DNA from: Odontesthes bonariensis
Taxonomy: Eukaryota; Chordata; Actinopteri; Atheriniformes; Atherinopsidae
Length of the DNA stretch: 64,000 bases
Direction: 5' to 3'
NCBI RefSeq assembly: GCF_027942865.1
Contig: NC_134520.1
Location: 2,850,501-2,914,500 of the forward strand
In this document: positions 29,981 through 47,765 of the stretch, piece after piece
Layout of the letters: each line of letters begins with the position of its first letter
How positions within the stretch are numbered: the stretch's first letter is position 1
Position numbers and translations under genes: made by a program
The notes under the pieces: generated by a model
Seen by the model: the letters and a program-made list of their open reading frames with translations, nothing else
Database searches by the model: none
What the model was told of the DNA's origin: nothing

Positions 29981-31307
29981 TTTAAGCAGAGGTATCAGGT
30001 CACAGAGTTACTCAGGTCCAAACTGCAGTGAAAGCTTTTAAGCAGCGGCGCCCAGCGCTCTGCCTCGGAAATATCAATGGACTTCCGGGACGACCCTTCA
30101 GAATAAAAGAGCATTATTGGCTCCAACAAGATAAGACAAATATTACCATCAAATATCGATGAGCCTATGTGTAATTTAGCAAAGAAAATAGGACGCTACT
30201 GTACACTAATCACCTTAACAGCCAAATGATACAAGCAAAACAAGTACATTTATTTGAGCGCACAAACAACAAGGTTGTTAGTTGTCCAGACGAGACAAAA
30301 ACAAACAACAAAAAATAAAATAAAACCATTGTTAACTAATCATCTTTGCCCACCTTTGGCAGCTAATCAGTATGTTATGGTCACATCTCTTCAAACTAAT
30401 TATCACGTACACAATATACACATGGGATAAGTGCACTGTTGTCCGGAAGAACACAAAGGACAGAGTTCAACACACAATGCTCATTTTAATAACAATAGAA
30501 AAAAAAAAAAAAAAAAGTAAAAACCCTGTCAATCTAACATTTTAATAGCCTGTAAGGTGCACCTCTGGTATCGGGACACTAATGATACAGGGGAAGAACT
30601 GATACAGTAGATCTGTCAAGTGTGGCCGTTACAGAACAACACGATCACAGCACATGTTCACGATGATCGATGCACTGAAATGTTTCCTATCAGAGAAATG
30701 TCCGCAAACCATGGGTCAATGTGGAAATCGCGAGTGTTCATGGGATGAGACACATTACATACCAAGAGAAGGGGGGAGGGGGGGACAGACAAGAAATTCA
30801 AGTATCAAAATAACCAAGACACTGACGAGCTGAAACGGTCAATTACAAAGGTAGTAAAAATCACGGGAAAACAGACACCGACACAATCAACAATACATTA
30901 AGCAACATTTTGCATTTGTTTAAGGCAGTTGATTAAAAAACGACCCAAAAAAAAAGAACAACTAAATAGAACTAGGCATCTTCTTCATTCAAAGTTAAAA
31001 ACAGGCCAAGCCCAAACATGTCGCCGAGAGATTTGATGTACAAAATCATCTATGCCTGACTCTGAAACTAAGCACTTTAGTTTGACTTGTCTTTTGACAT
31101 CCGAGAGAAAATAAGAGTTCATGTGGACAGCGGTGGAGTTGTGCTCTCGATTTTTTTGGTCTTCTTCACAGTGAGGTTTGTCAGGGCTTATAAGGCTGGT
31201 GCATCAAGAGCGGCGAGTCACTCTCAGCCTATTGTCTGGCACGAAATCTAAACGGTTGGCACATATTTGTGCACAGCATGGGAAGGCAGGGTAGCCGGGT
31301 TCGTCAG
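29981..31307 (-). other. Rpp21 promoter side and pak2 3' UTR
   Basis: The pak2 3' UTR probably covers most of this stretch. Minus-strand signals ATTAAA (30485-30490) and AATAAA (30249-30254) give a 3' UTR of about 0.8-1.1 kb. The rpp21 promoter must lie in the remaining 250 bp or so next to its start at 29980. A long A-run lies at 30499-30516. No additional gene was recognised. Confidence 0.6.
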
Positions 31308-35835
<4,528 letters not shown>

Positions 35836-36837
35836 TGCTGGGAGGTTGTTGTGAGCCTCGCAGGGCTAATGAGGCAGGGGGAACTCAGCGGATGAGGATG
35901 GAGAGGGTGGTAAACAGCCAGGGAGGGAGGCAGCGCTCACATCAGCATGAGGCACTGGTGTACGCATACAGAAGAGAGGAAGCCCCAAGTGGTACCCGGA
36001 GAAAAATCAAACCACTGTAAGACCATAAAAGACTAATAATACATACGTTGTAAATGCAACATTGTGCGGTGACAAATAATCTGAGGGTGCTTTCAGAAAT
36101 TAAACGACTTATTGGTGTCTAAAGAGAACATATAGTCGAGTATTTCAGGGAGGCATTAGTGAAACTGGTACAGAAAGTTGGGGAAAAAAATCACCATGCT
36201 AAAACATAACGATAAGACAGTAGAAAAGGGTTTCAAACAATCTAACATGCCCTCAGTCTGTCTGTTTGTCACTGCTTTAATGATAAACCAGCAACAGAGT
36301 AAACAAAAGAGTAGGCCAACTAAAACACACACGACAGGTGACTGTCATAGAAATTTCAATTCAATCACACATTCATGTATGGGCAAAGATTTCATAGCCC
36401 ATCTGAAAGTTGCAAGACCTTGTGAGAGTAAAACAGTGGAAGTGGCTCAGTCTTCGAGCACAGGAACAAAGAGATGGCATCCAACTGCTTCTTATTAAAA
36501 TTCTTAGTGTCCTCGTATTGACATATCGTCTGTCCGTTCAAAATGCCCTTCAACAGGGGCGGCTACGAGGCTAACGCTAGCATACTCACTGCTTGGCCAA
36601 CAAGTGTGCTAGCTACAACTTACCGTTAGCATGAAATGCTAACCTTATACAGCGTTAAGCTTTCAGCCAACGTTATCAAGTGTCTGACAGCGAGACTTAA
36701 AGCTTTCCCTCCAGGAACTTCACACGAGTAAGTAAAAGTTTTTTAACACAGCAAAGGCTGCCAATAGGCTAACTTTGCCGTACCAATGTGCTTAGTATGC
36801 AAGCTAATGGGGGAGACACAGAAGTGGCGGAGCTCAC

Positions 36838-37060
36838 CGGAGATTCGACACCAGTTCAGTTTGAATAGAACTTGACTGCGGGACGTTCCTTGACGGTCTG
36901 AAAAACGATTATAAATCCGTTAGAAGCTCTTCCCCTAGGACACTGGAGCCTGAATGGTGCACAGCACATACGAACAGCTTAGCAAAAACGTACCTCCAAC
37001 TATTTACAGTGCAACTTTTCATCTGTCTTTACGGCCCCTGGATAATTCCACTATAGCGAA
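36838..37060 (-). promoter_or_regulatory. pak2: Pak2 promoter and non-coding first exon(s)
   Basis: Two plausible 5' splice sites occur on the minus strand: ATCTCCG/GTGAGC ending an exon at 36838, and GTTGGAG/GTACGT ending one near 36997. Either could join to the acceptor before 35865, so alternative first exons are possible. Upstream sequence 37000-37090 contains moderate CG. The intron 35866-36837 shows no further genes. Confidence 0.45.
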
Positions 37061-37745
37061 GGGGGAAGCGGAACTACGGACCCAGCCTTGGCCTCTTCAG
37101 TAAATGTTTCAAATGAAAGGACCAAGAAGACACAATATTACAATCCAAAAGTGACAGCACCGCTGACACAAAAATTTACAATCATTTCAGCAGACACTGA
37201 AGTATGGCACAATGGTAAGTTCTTCGCAGTATTATTTGACATTAATTGAACATATTTATGATCTAGATAAATATTCTATTGTTAAGTATAACGTTCATCA
37301 TATGCATGTTCTATTCTTATATATATATATATATATGTATGTTAAATGTGCTTCCACCTTACAGTTCTATTTACATCTGAAATTCTTTAACCTCCTATAA
37401 CAAAATAGTCATCATTAGCATGTTCCTTCCATGTTTTATTTATTCAAAATATTGTTTCATAAAGCAGGTTTTCTACATACATACAATGTTTTAGACTGAA
37501 AAAAAAAGAAGTAGGAAGAAACAAAGAAGCGTCATCTTCCCTTATCCTCTGGGCTGTGTTCCAAAGTCTGAGCCAATATCACACCAGGAAGAAAAACCTA
37601 AGACTAAAGTTACAGGACTCACCAAAACAAACATTTTTGTCAAACTAACTTCGAAGAGGGGATTTTCACGTGGCTATCTGGATTTCTTTCAAACATGGCA
37701 CAACTTCACGAGTTTGTTAGCACAAGTTCTGTTGACTGCTGCTGC
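37061..37745. other. Spacer between pak2 5' end and pigx stop
   Basis: The minus-strand AATAAA near 37436-37441 is the likely polyadenylation signal of pigx, giving a 3' UTR of about 320 bp. A short AT microsatellite lies at 37318-37336. No other gene is seen. Confidence 0.6.
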
Positions 37746-39259
37746 TTAAACAATCTGATGTTTCCACATGTGTTTGGACAGCGCCACACAGCAGATCATG
37801 GTGACCAGAATAGTTCCCCCACACACAGGCGCCACCGCTGACCCGTCACCAACTGGAAACTGGAGACTGAGCTCCTAAAGCACACGAGATGTTTTACTTG
37901 TTTTGTTTTTTTCTTTTAAAAGGAAGAAAGAAGAGTGAAAAATGCTATGAAAAGCTTAACTGAAAACAACCTGCTGATGGTGGATTTTAACCCACGAACA
38001 GGTGCTAGAATTGCTGACTGTACATGGGGCATCCAAAATATTATGAAGGTCCAATCTGTTCAGCTGTGTGCCTAGAAGGGGGGAATATTACATATGATAT
38101 TTACAAACTGTATCTAGAAGCGCATTACAACAGCATTTTGGGAAAATAAAAATTTTCTGGAAAACAACAGTGTCATCAGAATCTCTTCAATACACATAAT
38201 GTGAGTTCATCTTGGTTTGATTAAGTGAAAATTTTTAGCATGGCGCAGAATACATAAATATACATGGATATCCACTTACATTTTTCACTCCGCAGCAGCA
38301 GCTCAGGGGGCTCAATGCTAACGGATGTAAATGTTTTCCCAGAAAAAGAAGGCTCGTGATAGCGTCCATGGACTGGAATTGTTACTTTCAGGAAACCGGG
38401 AATTGGCTCAATATACGAGGGATACACATAGGTTAGAAATCCTGAAGTCTTGTGAGCAGGCAGCTCTAGGTCAACGGATGACTCTAGTAACACCTGAAGG
38501 GTATAAATGGCATAAATGATCATACGAATAATACATCAGTTTGTAAGGCTCTTTCAGCTAATAAACTGTGCAATGTTTCATCTGATTGTTTGGTAGGAAT
38601 GAAACACAGAAACAACAGATTTCTTCCAAACATTACCTGCCAGTCTCTTTGACTACTCAGGGATGCGAGTTCATATGGATCCACGTAGACACCACTAGGC
38701 CATCTGTAAAGCAGCAAAACTCTGATGCCCCCGAGCACATCAGGTCTGAGCTCAACAGTGGTTATCACCTCTCTAAAACACATTGGAAGTCACTTTGTCA
38801 TTCTTGTCACAAGAATCCTCAGGTCTCACTTCAGAACCTGTCTGGCCATATACCTGTGAAAACCCGTTTTGCCGAGCTCCACTGACACTGTTGAGGCTTC
38901 AAGGCACTGCCTCAGTAGGCCACAATGGTCCTGATTCTCATCTGTAAAAATGTTGAGGTAACATGAAAATACACATAGATCAAGTCCTTTAGAGAATGCT
39001 TGTATCGGTTAAAATGACCTTTCCATTTATTTTATTTTTTCTTGAAAAATACATAAACGAGCTAATGAATAACAAAGTTTCATAGTACACATGTTATATT
39101 TTTTGGAATCTAAAATCATTTGAGGTTTGAGCTACTAACTTCGTTGTGCTCAATAAGAGACAAAGTTATCATTGACGTTTGACAATTTTGCTTACCCTTT
39201 TTGACCAAACTATGGCATGTCGATAAACAGACCAACACAGATAACAGTGCAAAATACAT
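37746..39259 (-). CDS. pigx: GPI mannosyltransferase I stabilising subunit PIG-X
   Basis: PIG-X is a type I ER membrane glycoprotein that stabilises the mannosyltransferase PIG-M, which adds the first mannose to GPI precursors. Six minus-strand exons (39259-39196, 38941-38854, 38772-38637, 38493-38280, 38071-37971 and 37874-37746) give 243 residues (human 258). The start MYFALLSVLVCLSTCHS is a good signal peptide; an earlier in-frame ATG at 39424 would bury it. Family blocks are GLLRQCLEASTVSVELGKTGFHR, SGVYVDPYELASL, VHGRYHEPSFSG and the luminal cysteine region CTVSNSSTCSW. A C-terminal membrane helix is GGTILVTMICCVALS, followed by KHMWKHQIV. The gene is head-to-head with cep19 and just upstream of pak2, as in the human cluster. 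Confidence 0.93.
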
Positions 39260-39775
39260 CAAAACAATAATGATAAACTCTGATATGTGGTACCAGTCTA
39301 TTTCAACTGCAGTTTCGCTACAATACTTGGTAAGCTCCTTTAAACTGTTTACGGAAAAGAATGTTTGGAAGGACCTTTTTGTAGTTTTAGGGAAGCCGCA
39401 ATGGTGCCTGATTATAAACGGCAAACTTTGAAAGATTCACGGTTCCGTTAGGCAGCATTTGTACAGATAAAAAGCTATTTTAGAATATGAATTTGAATAT
39501 AGATTATTTTTCATCACTAATATTTTAAATTTAAAAAATGTCATATAGTTTTTGCCTCAATATATAAACAGGCTTAGGCGAATACTCTAGCATCTGACAG
39601 TGCCGAACGGAAGACACCCAAACGACTCTTCATTTCAAAAGCTGCTAATTACATCGTAGTTCTTGGTTCCCTTAGTTTATGTACCGCTAATTGTTATGGC
39701 CAAAATAATTCAGTTTATCCACTTCTAGTGGATTTCAGAATAAGCTAGGTTTGTTGCAGGACATAAACAAAAAAG
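39260..39775. promoter_or_regulatory. Shared divergent promoter region of pigx and cep19
   Basis: Only 516 bp separate the two start codons, and the genes are transcribed away from each other. The region is AT-rich rather than a CpG island, and I see no clear TATA box placed for either gene. Sharing of regulatory elements is inferred from distance alone. Confidence 0.55.
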
Positions 39776-40772
39776 ATGCGTTTTCAGGCAAAGCGTTGCG
39801 GGGTGCAGTTCAGCCCTCCATCTGTAGTTTTAATGTACGTCAACACGGAAACCAAACACAAGCGAAAAAGAGTAATACCTGTGCGGAACTTCTCGAAATA
39901 TTCTGGTAAGACATTAGTTATAATGTCATGCCCTCATACCTTTGAGTCTCATGTAATTAGCTTCATGGTAACCTTTGTTTATATGTATCCAACCCACTCC
40001 TGTTTACTGTATAGATACAATTATGTAATTGCGGAATGTTACTGGAATCCCAGCAACTTTTGAACACAAGTTGACCCCTATAAATAGTAATGGTTTCCAT
40101 GAGGAAGCAGATACAACTGCCACTATCAGACCATTTGCCCATTCTATTTCTGAGGGTCATACTATTTGGAACTTTTTGTCTGTTAATTCATGTAGAGCCC
40201 ACATCCCCAATATTGTAGAATTAATACCACGCGCATTTAAGCTGTCGCTGGAGGCCGTTTTTAAACTGACACGAAAAATAAAAACATACAGAACTCTGTG
40301 CGGCCTTTAAGAAAGTACTATGATATGCACGCAAAGCTGTTGGACATAGTGGCTGCTTATAATAAAGTTGACAGGATAATCAGAGTTTAAGAACATGGGT
40401 TGGGGGCCCTCTCTGTCATTTCCAGATTGCAGCATAGCTGCTGAAAGGCTGAAGAACCATCCGAGGCACAGGGAATACCTGGAAGGAGTGTCTCAGAGTC
40501 AGCTGGAGAAACTTCACATCGTCCTGCGAGATCACATGCAGGGCTTTAGTCTGGAGCACAGCCTCGCCTCGTTCCGCCTGGACCCCGATGAAGACCTGAA
40601 CAAGCTGGAGGACGAGGAATTGGCTCGCAAGAAGGGACAAATGGACAAACTGTTTGAGCGGAACAGAAGGTGCAAAGATGATCCAGACTTTATTTATGAC
40701 GTGGAAGTGGATTTCACCAAGACCACTCAAGAAAAGTGCAGCTGGGATGAGGAGTCGGATGATGGTTTTTGA
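39776..40772 (+). CDS. cep19: Centrosomal protein of 19 kDa
   Basis: CEP19 sits at the mother centriole. With CEP350 and FOP it recruits RABL2 and IFT-B to start ciliogenesis; loss in humans causes morbid obesity. Two coding exons, 39776-39905 and 40426-40772, give 158 residues, slightly shorter than the human protein. The start is MRFQAKRCGVQFSPPSVVLMY, matching human KKCGIRFQPPAIILIY. Then follow VIPVRNFSKYS, ERLKNHPRHREYLEGVS, DPDEDLNKLEDEELARKKG, FIYDVEVDF and a tryptophan in an acidic end (CSWDEESDDGF). The GAT codon spans the junction. No TATA box is evident. Confidence 0.95.
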
Positions 40773-42151
40773 AATCCTCAAGAACGCAGACTGTAAACTT
40801 ACTGTGAAGTAACAGCAGCATCTGACACAGTTCATGTTGACAACAAAATGCACGTTAATCAGAAGAAGAAGAACGCTGAGTGGCTTTTTCCATGACGGGG
40901 CTCGACACACAGCAAAAGACTGTCCAAACACTCTAACCTGCGGTCACTTCAAAACATTTTCTGTTAACATTTCAAACTACAATCAAAGAAATGGAGCACG
41001 ATTGATAGTGGAAATTTATTTGTTATAAAATACTGAATTTTACAAAACACATAGACTTTGGTTTTTGAATTGGTGGCTTATAAAATTTGAGAGTATTCAC
41101 AGTAAAATATGAAAGATCCTAAAATCCTATTAAATTAATTCCGAGTGTACGCCAGTAACTAAACAACACAACAAATATATCTTTGGAAAAATGTGTCTAC
41201 AAAATATTGTGTCATACAAAAGATATATTTTTCCATATATGGTTTGAAGTGAAGAACCAGTGTGTCCCCTAAAACTGCACCAAGCTGGTGGACCAGTCGC
41301 CAGTCAAAGCTGTCAGTGTGGGGCAAACACTGGATGTGCTGTGGCAAAGTTTTGAAAGAGAGACAACGTCTTCAAACTAAGCCTGCAGTATCAAACCTCT
41401 TCAGGGGAAAATTTTATTCAAAGTGCTTAAATACCTCATTTAGCTGAAAGGAGAGACACCGACTGACCTTTAGTACCACAATACATTCAAAAATGTCATA
41501 GGCCTTTGTTGAAATTTGATACAGGATGAGTTTACCTCTTGTTGCCAGTTTGGTTTAAGCAAATCAAAACACTTTTATTTTTTACACCAGTATGAACTGC
41601 AGTCTCTAAAGCAGTGCTGATGTAAGCTCCAAGGAGGTAGTAACGCATAAACAAACAAACTGACACATAATTCCTTTTATCATAACCATTTCAGTAAGGA
41701 TTTAGGTGTTTAAATTGTAAATTCTCAGCAGGCTGCGTTGATTTGATTAAAAAAATAGTCATTTATAAAATTGACATTTCAAGTGTGCTAAAACCACAAC
41801 CCGGGATTTCCGAGCTCATTAGTCATAACAATATATACAGCTTATTACTTGAGAGCAGGGACTTTCTCACCAGAGACAGGGCACATAAATAAGAGAAAGG
41901 GAAGAATTTGTCTTAAAGCTGCTGGACACAGATGGTTGTGCTAATATCCAAACGCAGACATAGCAAAGCCGGAACGGAAGATTAATGGTGCCACAGTTAT
42001 GATATTACACCAGATCTGGATTAGACCTTTAAAGAAAGCCTTATATGACCAGCCATTTCAGTGGAGAATTTTAAGAACAAATATATATACACTACACTAT
42101 TTAACAACACCAAAAATACAGACGTTAGTACAGCATTTCTGACTATAAATC
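40773..42151. other. Convergent 3' ends of cep19 and ing5
   Basis: Minus-strand AATAAA hexamers at 41015-41020 and about 41574-41579 are candidates for ing5, giving a 3' UTR of 0.6-1.1 kb. The nearest plus-strand signal for cep19 is ATTAAA near 41129-41134, inside the probable ing5 3' UTR. Antisense overlap is therefore likely. No gene was recognised in between. Confidence 0.5.
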
Positions 42152-44542
42152 TCACTTTTTCTTCTTGTCTTGAGTGCACCTCGGACAAAACCTGCCAAAT
42201 CAATGAGAAGAGGAGATAATATACGTTTAGTCACCGATGCCAACTGTTAGGTCTCTCGATCAATGTGATTAATGGTTGAATTTATTTTATATACAGAGCA
42301 GATAAAAAGTCTTACCATTTTCCTTTTGGCTTTGTGGCAAGATCAACACAAGCAAAGTGAAACCACTCAATGGGACACTGAAAGCAAGAACAGAAAGATA
42401 AACAAATGTCAAGACAATGGATCTTCAATCTTGGACCTGAGGAAGTTTGACAATTTAGCAAATAAATAAACAAATAATTATGATGGTAATAATAAATTTG
42501 AACCTACATCTGGGTTATCGCAGCCAATCATCTCTCCATATGACACCTGATGACACAGGCAGTACGTAGGTTCATTGGGATCGACTGGCATGTCCAAAAC
42601 GTCCGATGGTTGCATAGGCAGGAGAGCGTCACTCAAATCCGGACTAAAACATACACACAGAAGGAATAAGTGGGCTGACATCTGGTAAAAACCTCAGCCT
42701 GACTGAACCACCGGCTCAAAGTTACCTGTTCTTAATCTTTTTCTTCCGGGGAGAATCTTCATCGGAGCCTTTCCTTCCTCGTCCTCTGGATCCACGCTTC
42801 TCTTTCGGTCCCCGCGATTCGCTCTCTAGGGAAATGGTTTGCATCATTAACAATCAAAATGTATTACCCAGTGTCTCATGACAAAAGCCTTTCAATCCCT
42901 CAACTTACTTTTCACTCCTCTTCCATCCGTGCTTTCATAGCCGCTCAGTTCCAGTTTCTCCTTCAGCTCGTTCTCAAACCGAGCCAGATCTGCGTCCAGC
43001 CTGCGGATATGTTTGTCCACCTGCATCAAAGGGATGATACAACTTGAATAAACATGGTTCAAGTTGCAAGTTTTAGGAGTTTTCAATTCAGTTAAAAAAA
43101 ATTATATAAAAAAAAAAAAGACTTAAAATGGATTTGTAAATGTGACAATAAAACACTGAATGATACAGAAAACTTTTAAAAGTCACAGGAAAAAAATACT
43201 GACAAATGGCCATCTATTAGCAGGTCCGTTTCAGACTGACCATTTCATATGTCTGCATTGCAAGCTGGACCTTGTCGTCGCTGAACTCTTTGCACTTGCT
43301 GTAGGCATTTTGAATCTTCTGCAGGTGTTCCACTCTCTGTTCTGAGGCCAGGTTCTTCACATTCGCTATGTACTCCTCAGCCAGTTTGTCAATCTCTCCT
43401 TTCTTCTCTGCACAACAACACGATTATTGCAGCACCCAACAAACACGACTTATGTCTCAATAATTGTAAGGCTGTTTAGGCAGCTCCGAAAGTACTGACC
43501 TTTAATGACAGAAATCATAAATGTATCATAAAAAGCAGATCATAGATATAATTTCACAGTATACTGACACGTGTAAACATGGTAAACGCAGATCTAAAGT
43601 TGTGTGTTAAGAGGCTGTTAAATGACAAGGTTAAGGGATGGAAGAAACACCTTCAGTCCTATTGTCCAGGTCCCGCATCAAAGTGAAGTTCCTCTGTAGC
43701 TCACATGGTAGGTTTTCAATACCTACAGAAGAAATGAACACAAGAACACATTCATTCTTGAAACTTGACTTCATTTCTCAACCTGTTTTGGACCGAGCTG
43801 TCCCTGCTGGCTGTGATGTTCAGCCATGCTCATGTGGTAAGGTGATGAGTTTACAGACCCAATTTAAAAGCTCATAAATTGACTGGGGCTATTACTGTAC
43901 TGGACCCACATGTTCCAAAGGGTCACACACTGTGCACAACACGGGCCCACGTTAGTGCACCACAGTTTGAGCGCTCTCAGTAACATTAGCTATGACGCAC
44001 ATCCCCGCCCCGGCGCGAAACTGTTACGGGAAACGCGGTCTCGAACAAGTTGCACATGTTTTAATGCAATAACAAACTGTACAAAAAATGCTAATAATTA
44101 AAAAACAAACAAAAAAACAACTGTAATCAAAGCTTTTGCTTTCATTATTTTACTCCACTTGCTGGTTTCGTAGTTACGAGACGTATCAGAGACACCAGCA
44201 CACCACAAGTGGTTAACTCCGTGTACTGTATCAGACGAGACGTCCACTAACGCTTCAACCTATCAGTGAATACTGCGCCCAACCTGGAGACTTCACCTTT
44301 CTCTTACTTTATTCCATTAAAAAAAAAAATCTCACGATTCTAATCAGTTAGCTAGCAAGCTAGTGACCTAACACTTTGCTATTTGCTAACGTACCTGCAA
44401 ACAATCTCTAATGCGAAAAGTCTTTGATATATTCAAACTAAACACCAAACAAACTCAAGTTTTTCGTAATGGAAACACCAGCACAGCGTATTCACATATA
44501 CTCACTGTCTAGATAATGTTCCAAATATATTGCCGTCGCCAT
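42152..44542 (-). CDS. ing5: Inhibitor of growth protein 5
   Basis: ING5 is a nuclear reader of H3K4me3 in HBO1 and MOZ/MORF histone acetyltransferase complexes. Eight minus-strand exons (44542-44506, 43722-43651, 43407-43241, 43020-42909, 42825-42726, 42643-42508, 42377-42316 and 42191-42152) give 241 residues (human ING5 240). The N-terminal dimerisation helices begin [21 protein letters not shown] basic nuclear-localisation stretch contains [18 protein letters not shown] and RKKKIK. The PHD finger has all eight ligands: YCLC, CDNPDC, FHFAC and WFCPRC, followed by KKKK. ING5 is chosen over ING4 because of MATA, CELQRNF and RGSRGRGR. The gene is divergent from plekhb2. Confidence 0.95.
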
Positions 44543-45990
44543 TTCTGGGTTATCTCTTCAGCCTCTACTCTCGTTAGCTCAACGTTTAGCCGCACGGGGA
44601 GCCGTCGGTTTGTTTTGTATCACCGGGTCGCCCGTCGGTCTGTTGATTGAAGACGCTAGTTTCCAAGTACAGTCACGCGCACTACTGGTACGCTAAATTC
44701 AAATCCCATGCAACGGTTCAGCTTGCGCGAGCTCGGATTTGCGTGCGCTGCAGATGTTCTGGTGCTGCTTAATCGAATGTAACTTAACTTAGTTTCATTT
44801 AAAAAGCATTTGACCTAATTTATCGGAAAAGCATTTGTCTCAGAACTCCAATGCAACCAGCTAAATAATGTTTATACCACTCACAAATGGATATCTATCA
44901 GACAACTACGTGTACTCCCATCCCTGAAAATATGAAAGTCTCACGTGAAAGCACAGGAAAGAAGCGAGCATTAACAAGCGCGCCTTGGCTGCGTTTGCTA
45001 GCACTTTCCTGCACTGTCAGCTGATAGGTTACGTCATTCAAAACAAACCCGTCCCTCTCCACAGAGACTGAACGTTGGTGAGGATGCTCCCTTGGCGGGG
45101 CTAACGGGAACCATCGACCTCGGTCTACCAGCTGTGCTCCGGTCAACTGTCGGGTCTTTTTGGTCTGAGGAAGACATCCTGTTTTTGTGCAACTCACTTC
45201 TGCGTGTCCCGTATCTTAAGAAACAATTTGATATTGTTATTTCCATACCAGGAATCAAGTAAGTACCTAAACTACTAATCACCTTCGTACATTTACTCAC
45301 ATTATCCTCCATGATCCTGTTCGCTATAAGGCGAAGCGTTACTGTTGTGCCAACTATGAACATGGAAAACTCAGGCTAACAGGTCGGCTCGCTGGCGACA
45401 GCTAGCTATCTTTTATTAAACGTTAACGTGTCCACCAGGAAATAAGTAGCTGGAAAGATAAAGTTGTATTGTTTTGTTTATTCCAACTATTTCGAGGTTG
45501 TTGTGCTTCCATAACCACTTTCTCACATTACAGTCGAATTTAGTAAGACGTGCAGATGACCTGCTCCCCTGGCCTGCCGTTAGTTGAGACGAGTTATTTC
45601 ATTAATGCACAATGAGAATCGACATATCAGTGGAGTGCTTGGACATAATTAATAAAAAAGAACGGGACTGGAGCAATGCCATATAATCCTAGCAATCTTT
45701 TTTGTCTTTCTGTTAATGATCTTATCCGTGGGTATAACATTAAATGTTCTGATCAGCTATCTTACTGTCTCTACCTTTGTTTTAAGATATCCAATAAATT
45801 CAGCTATCATCAGCAAACAGGATTATTTCTGTTTGAAGACATCCTTGCGGTCATGCTAAATGTAACAGCAGTCACAAGGTTTTGGGTTGCATTTGCCACA
45901 CCCTGTATGTCACCAGCCGCTCAGTTATGACAGACAGTGTTTAAAACAAACATTTGTGTGTTCCTTTTTTTTTTAGGTGTTGCTTCCAAG
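44543..45990. promoter_or_regulatory. Divergent region of ing5 and plekhb2 with plekhb2 non-coding exon 1
   Basis: The 44543-44770 part is CG-containing and next to the ing5 start. A non-coding plekhb2 exon probably ends at 45258 (GGAATCAA/GTAAGT); its acceptor TTTTTAG lies before 45976, so intron 1 is about 0.7 kb. Open frames between 44898 and 45363 on the minus strand are not supported by family resemblance. Confidence 0.55.
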
Positions 45991-47765
45991 ATGGCTATGG
46001 TAAAGAGTGGCTGGCTCCACAGACAAAGTGAGTCGCTGCATCTTGTCTAATCACAAATCACCAATTAAGCATTGTCAATGATCCCAAATTGTTTAAAAAG
46101 TAACAACATCCTGTGACAATGAGGAGGAATTGACTGCAACATGTTTCCATGTAAGGCACCATACTGCGCCGCTGGAAAAGGAACTGGTTTGACTTGTGGG
46201 CTGACGGACGACTCGTGTTCTACAAGGACCAACAGCGGCGTGACATGGAGGACGACATCCACATGAGGGTCAACTGCATTAACATCCGCAGCTCTGCTGC
46301 ATGCCAGGGTACTGACAGGGTCACATGTTCGTGCTTATGTGGTGACATCGCATTTGGAGTGTGATTTTCCCCAACCTTTTTGCTTTTGTTTGAAATGTAT
46401 CGCCTCCCTTCTTGTCCTGCTGCGTTGCCTCTTAGAGCTGAACCCACCGGAGGGGAAGACACGTGATGCCTTGCTCCAGATAGTGTGCAGAGAAGGACGG
46501 GTCATCAGCCTGTGTGCAGACAGCGCAGATGATGCTCTGTAAGACGGGTCCTTATGTCAGATTGATTGATAAGTTCTGGTTTTTGTGGTGAAGATGAACA
46601 TTTAAAGTGTCGGTAGTCTGTGTTTATTTCATGACGTTGTAGCTTCCATTTTTCGTTGCAGCGCGTGGACCATGGCCCTTCAGGATGCCAGAATTAATGC
46701 GGTGAGCTACGTTTAGAACTTACCGTGCATAGGATTCTGCTTACAGTCCGTCGTTATTGTCTCACAAAATGAAAAATGTCAGACAAAAAGTAAACTCAGA
46801 CTTTTAAACATTTTATTTCCGACATGTTAGACAGGCTTCGCACACGAGGCTTTAAGTTAGACCTACTTCTCTTACATATATCTGGCTGTTTGAGACTTTC
46901 GTATTCTCTTCCTCAAACCTCTGTAACTTTGGCACAGTATAAGGAACTATCTGCTGTTTTCATTCGTTTCGATGTCACTCATTTTGGGTTTCTTATTATT
47001 TATAGGTGGTCGCTGCTCCTCAGATGAGCTTCGCACAGGAGGTCATGGCATCTGCTCCTCCCCCCTACTCAGAATATGCTCACCCACAGGTAAAAGGAGT
47101 AAACAACAAACTTGTATAACTAAAATAAATATCAATTTCATTAAGGTTTTAGCCATGCTTTTGTACTGAATGTCATGCTGATTTATATCTACAATTAGAC
47201 TCTAGTTTGACATGATGCTTCCTGTGAAAATTAGAGTGAGAAATAAACAGGAAAAAGTATTGGTGCCTCAGGAAGTATCATTTGGAAGTGGCGGGCATGC
47301 TGCTATCTAGTGGTGGTGTGATGGAAGTGTTCGAAAGCTCCTCCGTCTGATATTCAGGGAATGTAACTCTTAAGAGTTTCTTTCTGTATTTTTCACCAGG
47401 TTTATGTCCCAGACCCTTATGGAGACTACACTGCACCTCCCCCACATGCCACACAGGTTGTATACTCTGCTAATGGGCAGCCCTACGCTGTTGCTGATCC
47501 ATATCCGTACCAAGGTGAGTACCTGCATGTTACGCAGCGTACGTGCAGAAGCGTTCCTCTGCTGCTCGTGACTACAGCCTCACAGTGAGAGAATCCGCAG
47601 TAGCTCCGTTTCTCATTGTGTCGTGCAGGTGGATACGCCGCTCCTGGAGTGAACCACGTCATAATCCGGGAGCAGCACCGTGATGACGGAGGAGACGTGG
47701 CCTGGGGCATGCTCGCTGGAGCGGCGACCGGCTTGGCGCTCGGCTCTCTCTTCTCGGTCTTCTAG
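45991..47765 (+). CDS. plekhb2: Pleckstrin homology domain-containing family B member 2 (evectin-2)
   Basis: PLEKHB2 is a tail-anchored protein whose PH domain binds phosphatidylserine on recycling endosomes and supports retrograde traffic. Seven coding exons (45991-46027, 46156-46308, 46436-46538, 46662-46701, 47006-47089, 47400-47514 and 47629-47765) give 222 residues, the human length. The PH domain starts MAMVKSGWLHRQSTILRRWK and includes NWFDLWADGRLVFYKD, CINIRSSAACQ, LQIVCREGRVISLCA and AWTMALQDAR. A proline- and tyrosine-rich linker has APPPYSEYA, followed by VVYSANGQPYAV. The C-terminal anchor is GMLAGAATGLALGSLF. The AATAAA at 48797-48802 would give a 3' UTR of about 1.05 kb. Confidence 0.95.

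Noticed and set aside
39260-39424. N-terminal extension of pigx starting at 39424
   Set aside because: The extension would place about 55 residues ahead of a clear signal peptide (MYFALLSVLVCLS). The later ATG at 39259 fits a secreted-type precursor.
40416-40931. 171-codon minus-strand frame
   Set aside because: Shadow of cep19 exon 2; the plus-strand translation matches CEP19 along its length.
44898-45363. Minus-strand frames of 99 and 109 codons above ing5
   Set aside because: They overlap the probable plekhb2 non-coding exon and its donor at 45258, and resemble no protein family.
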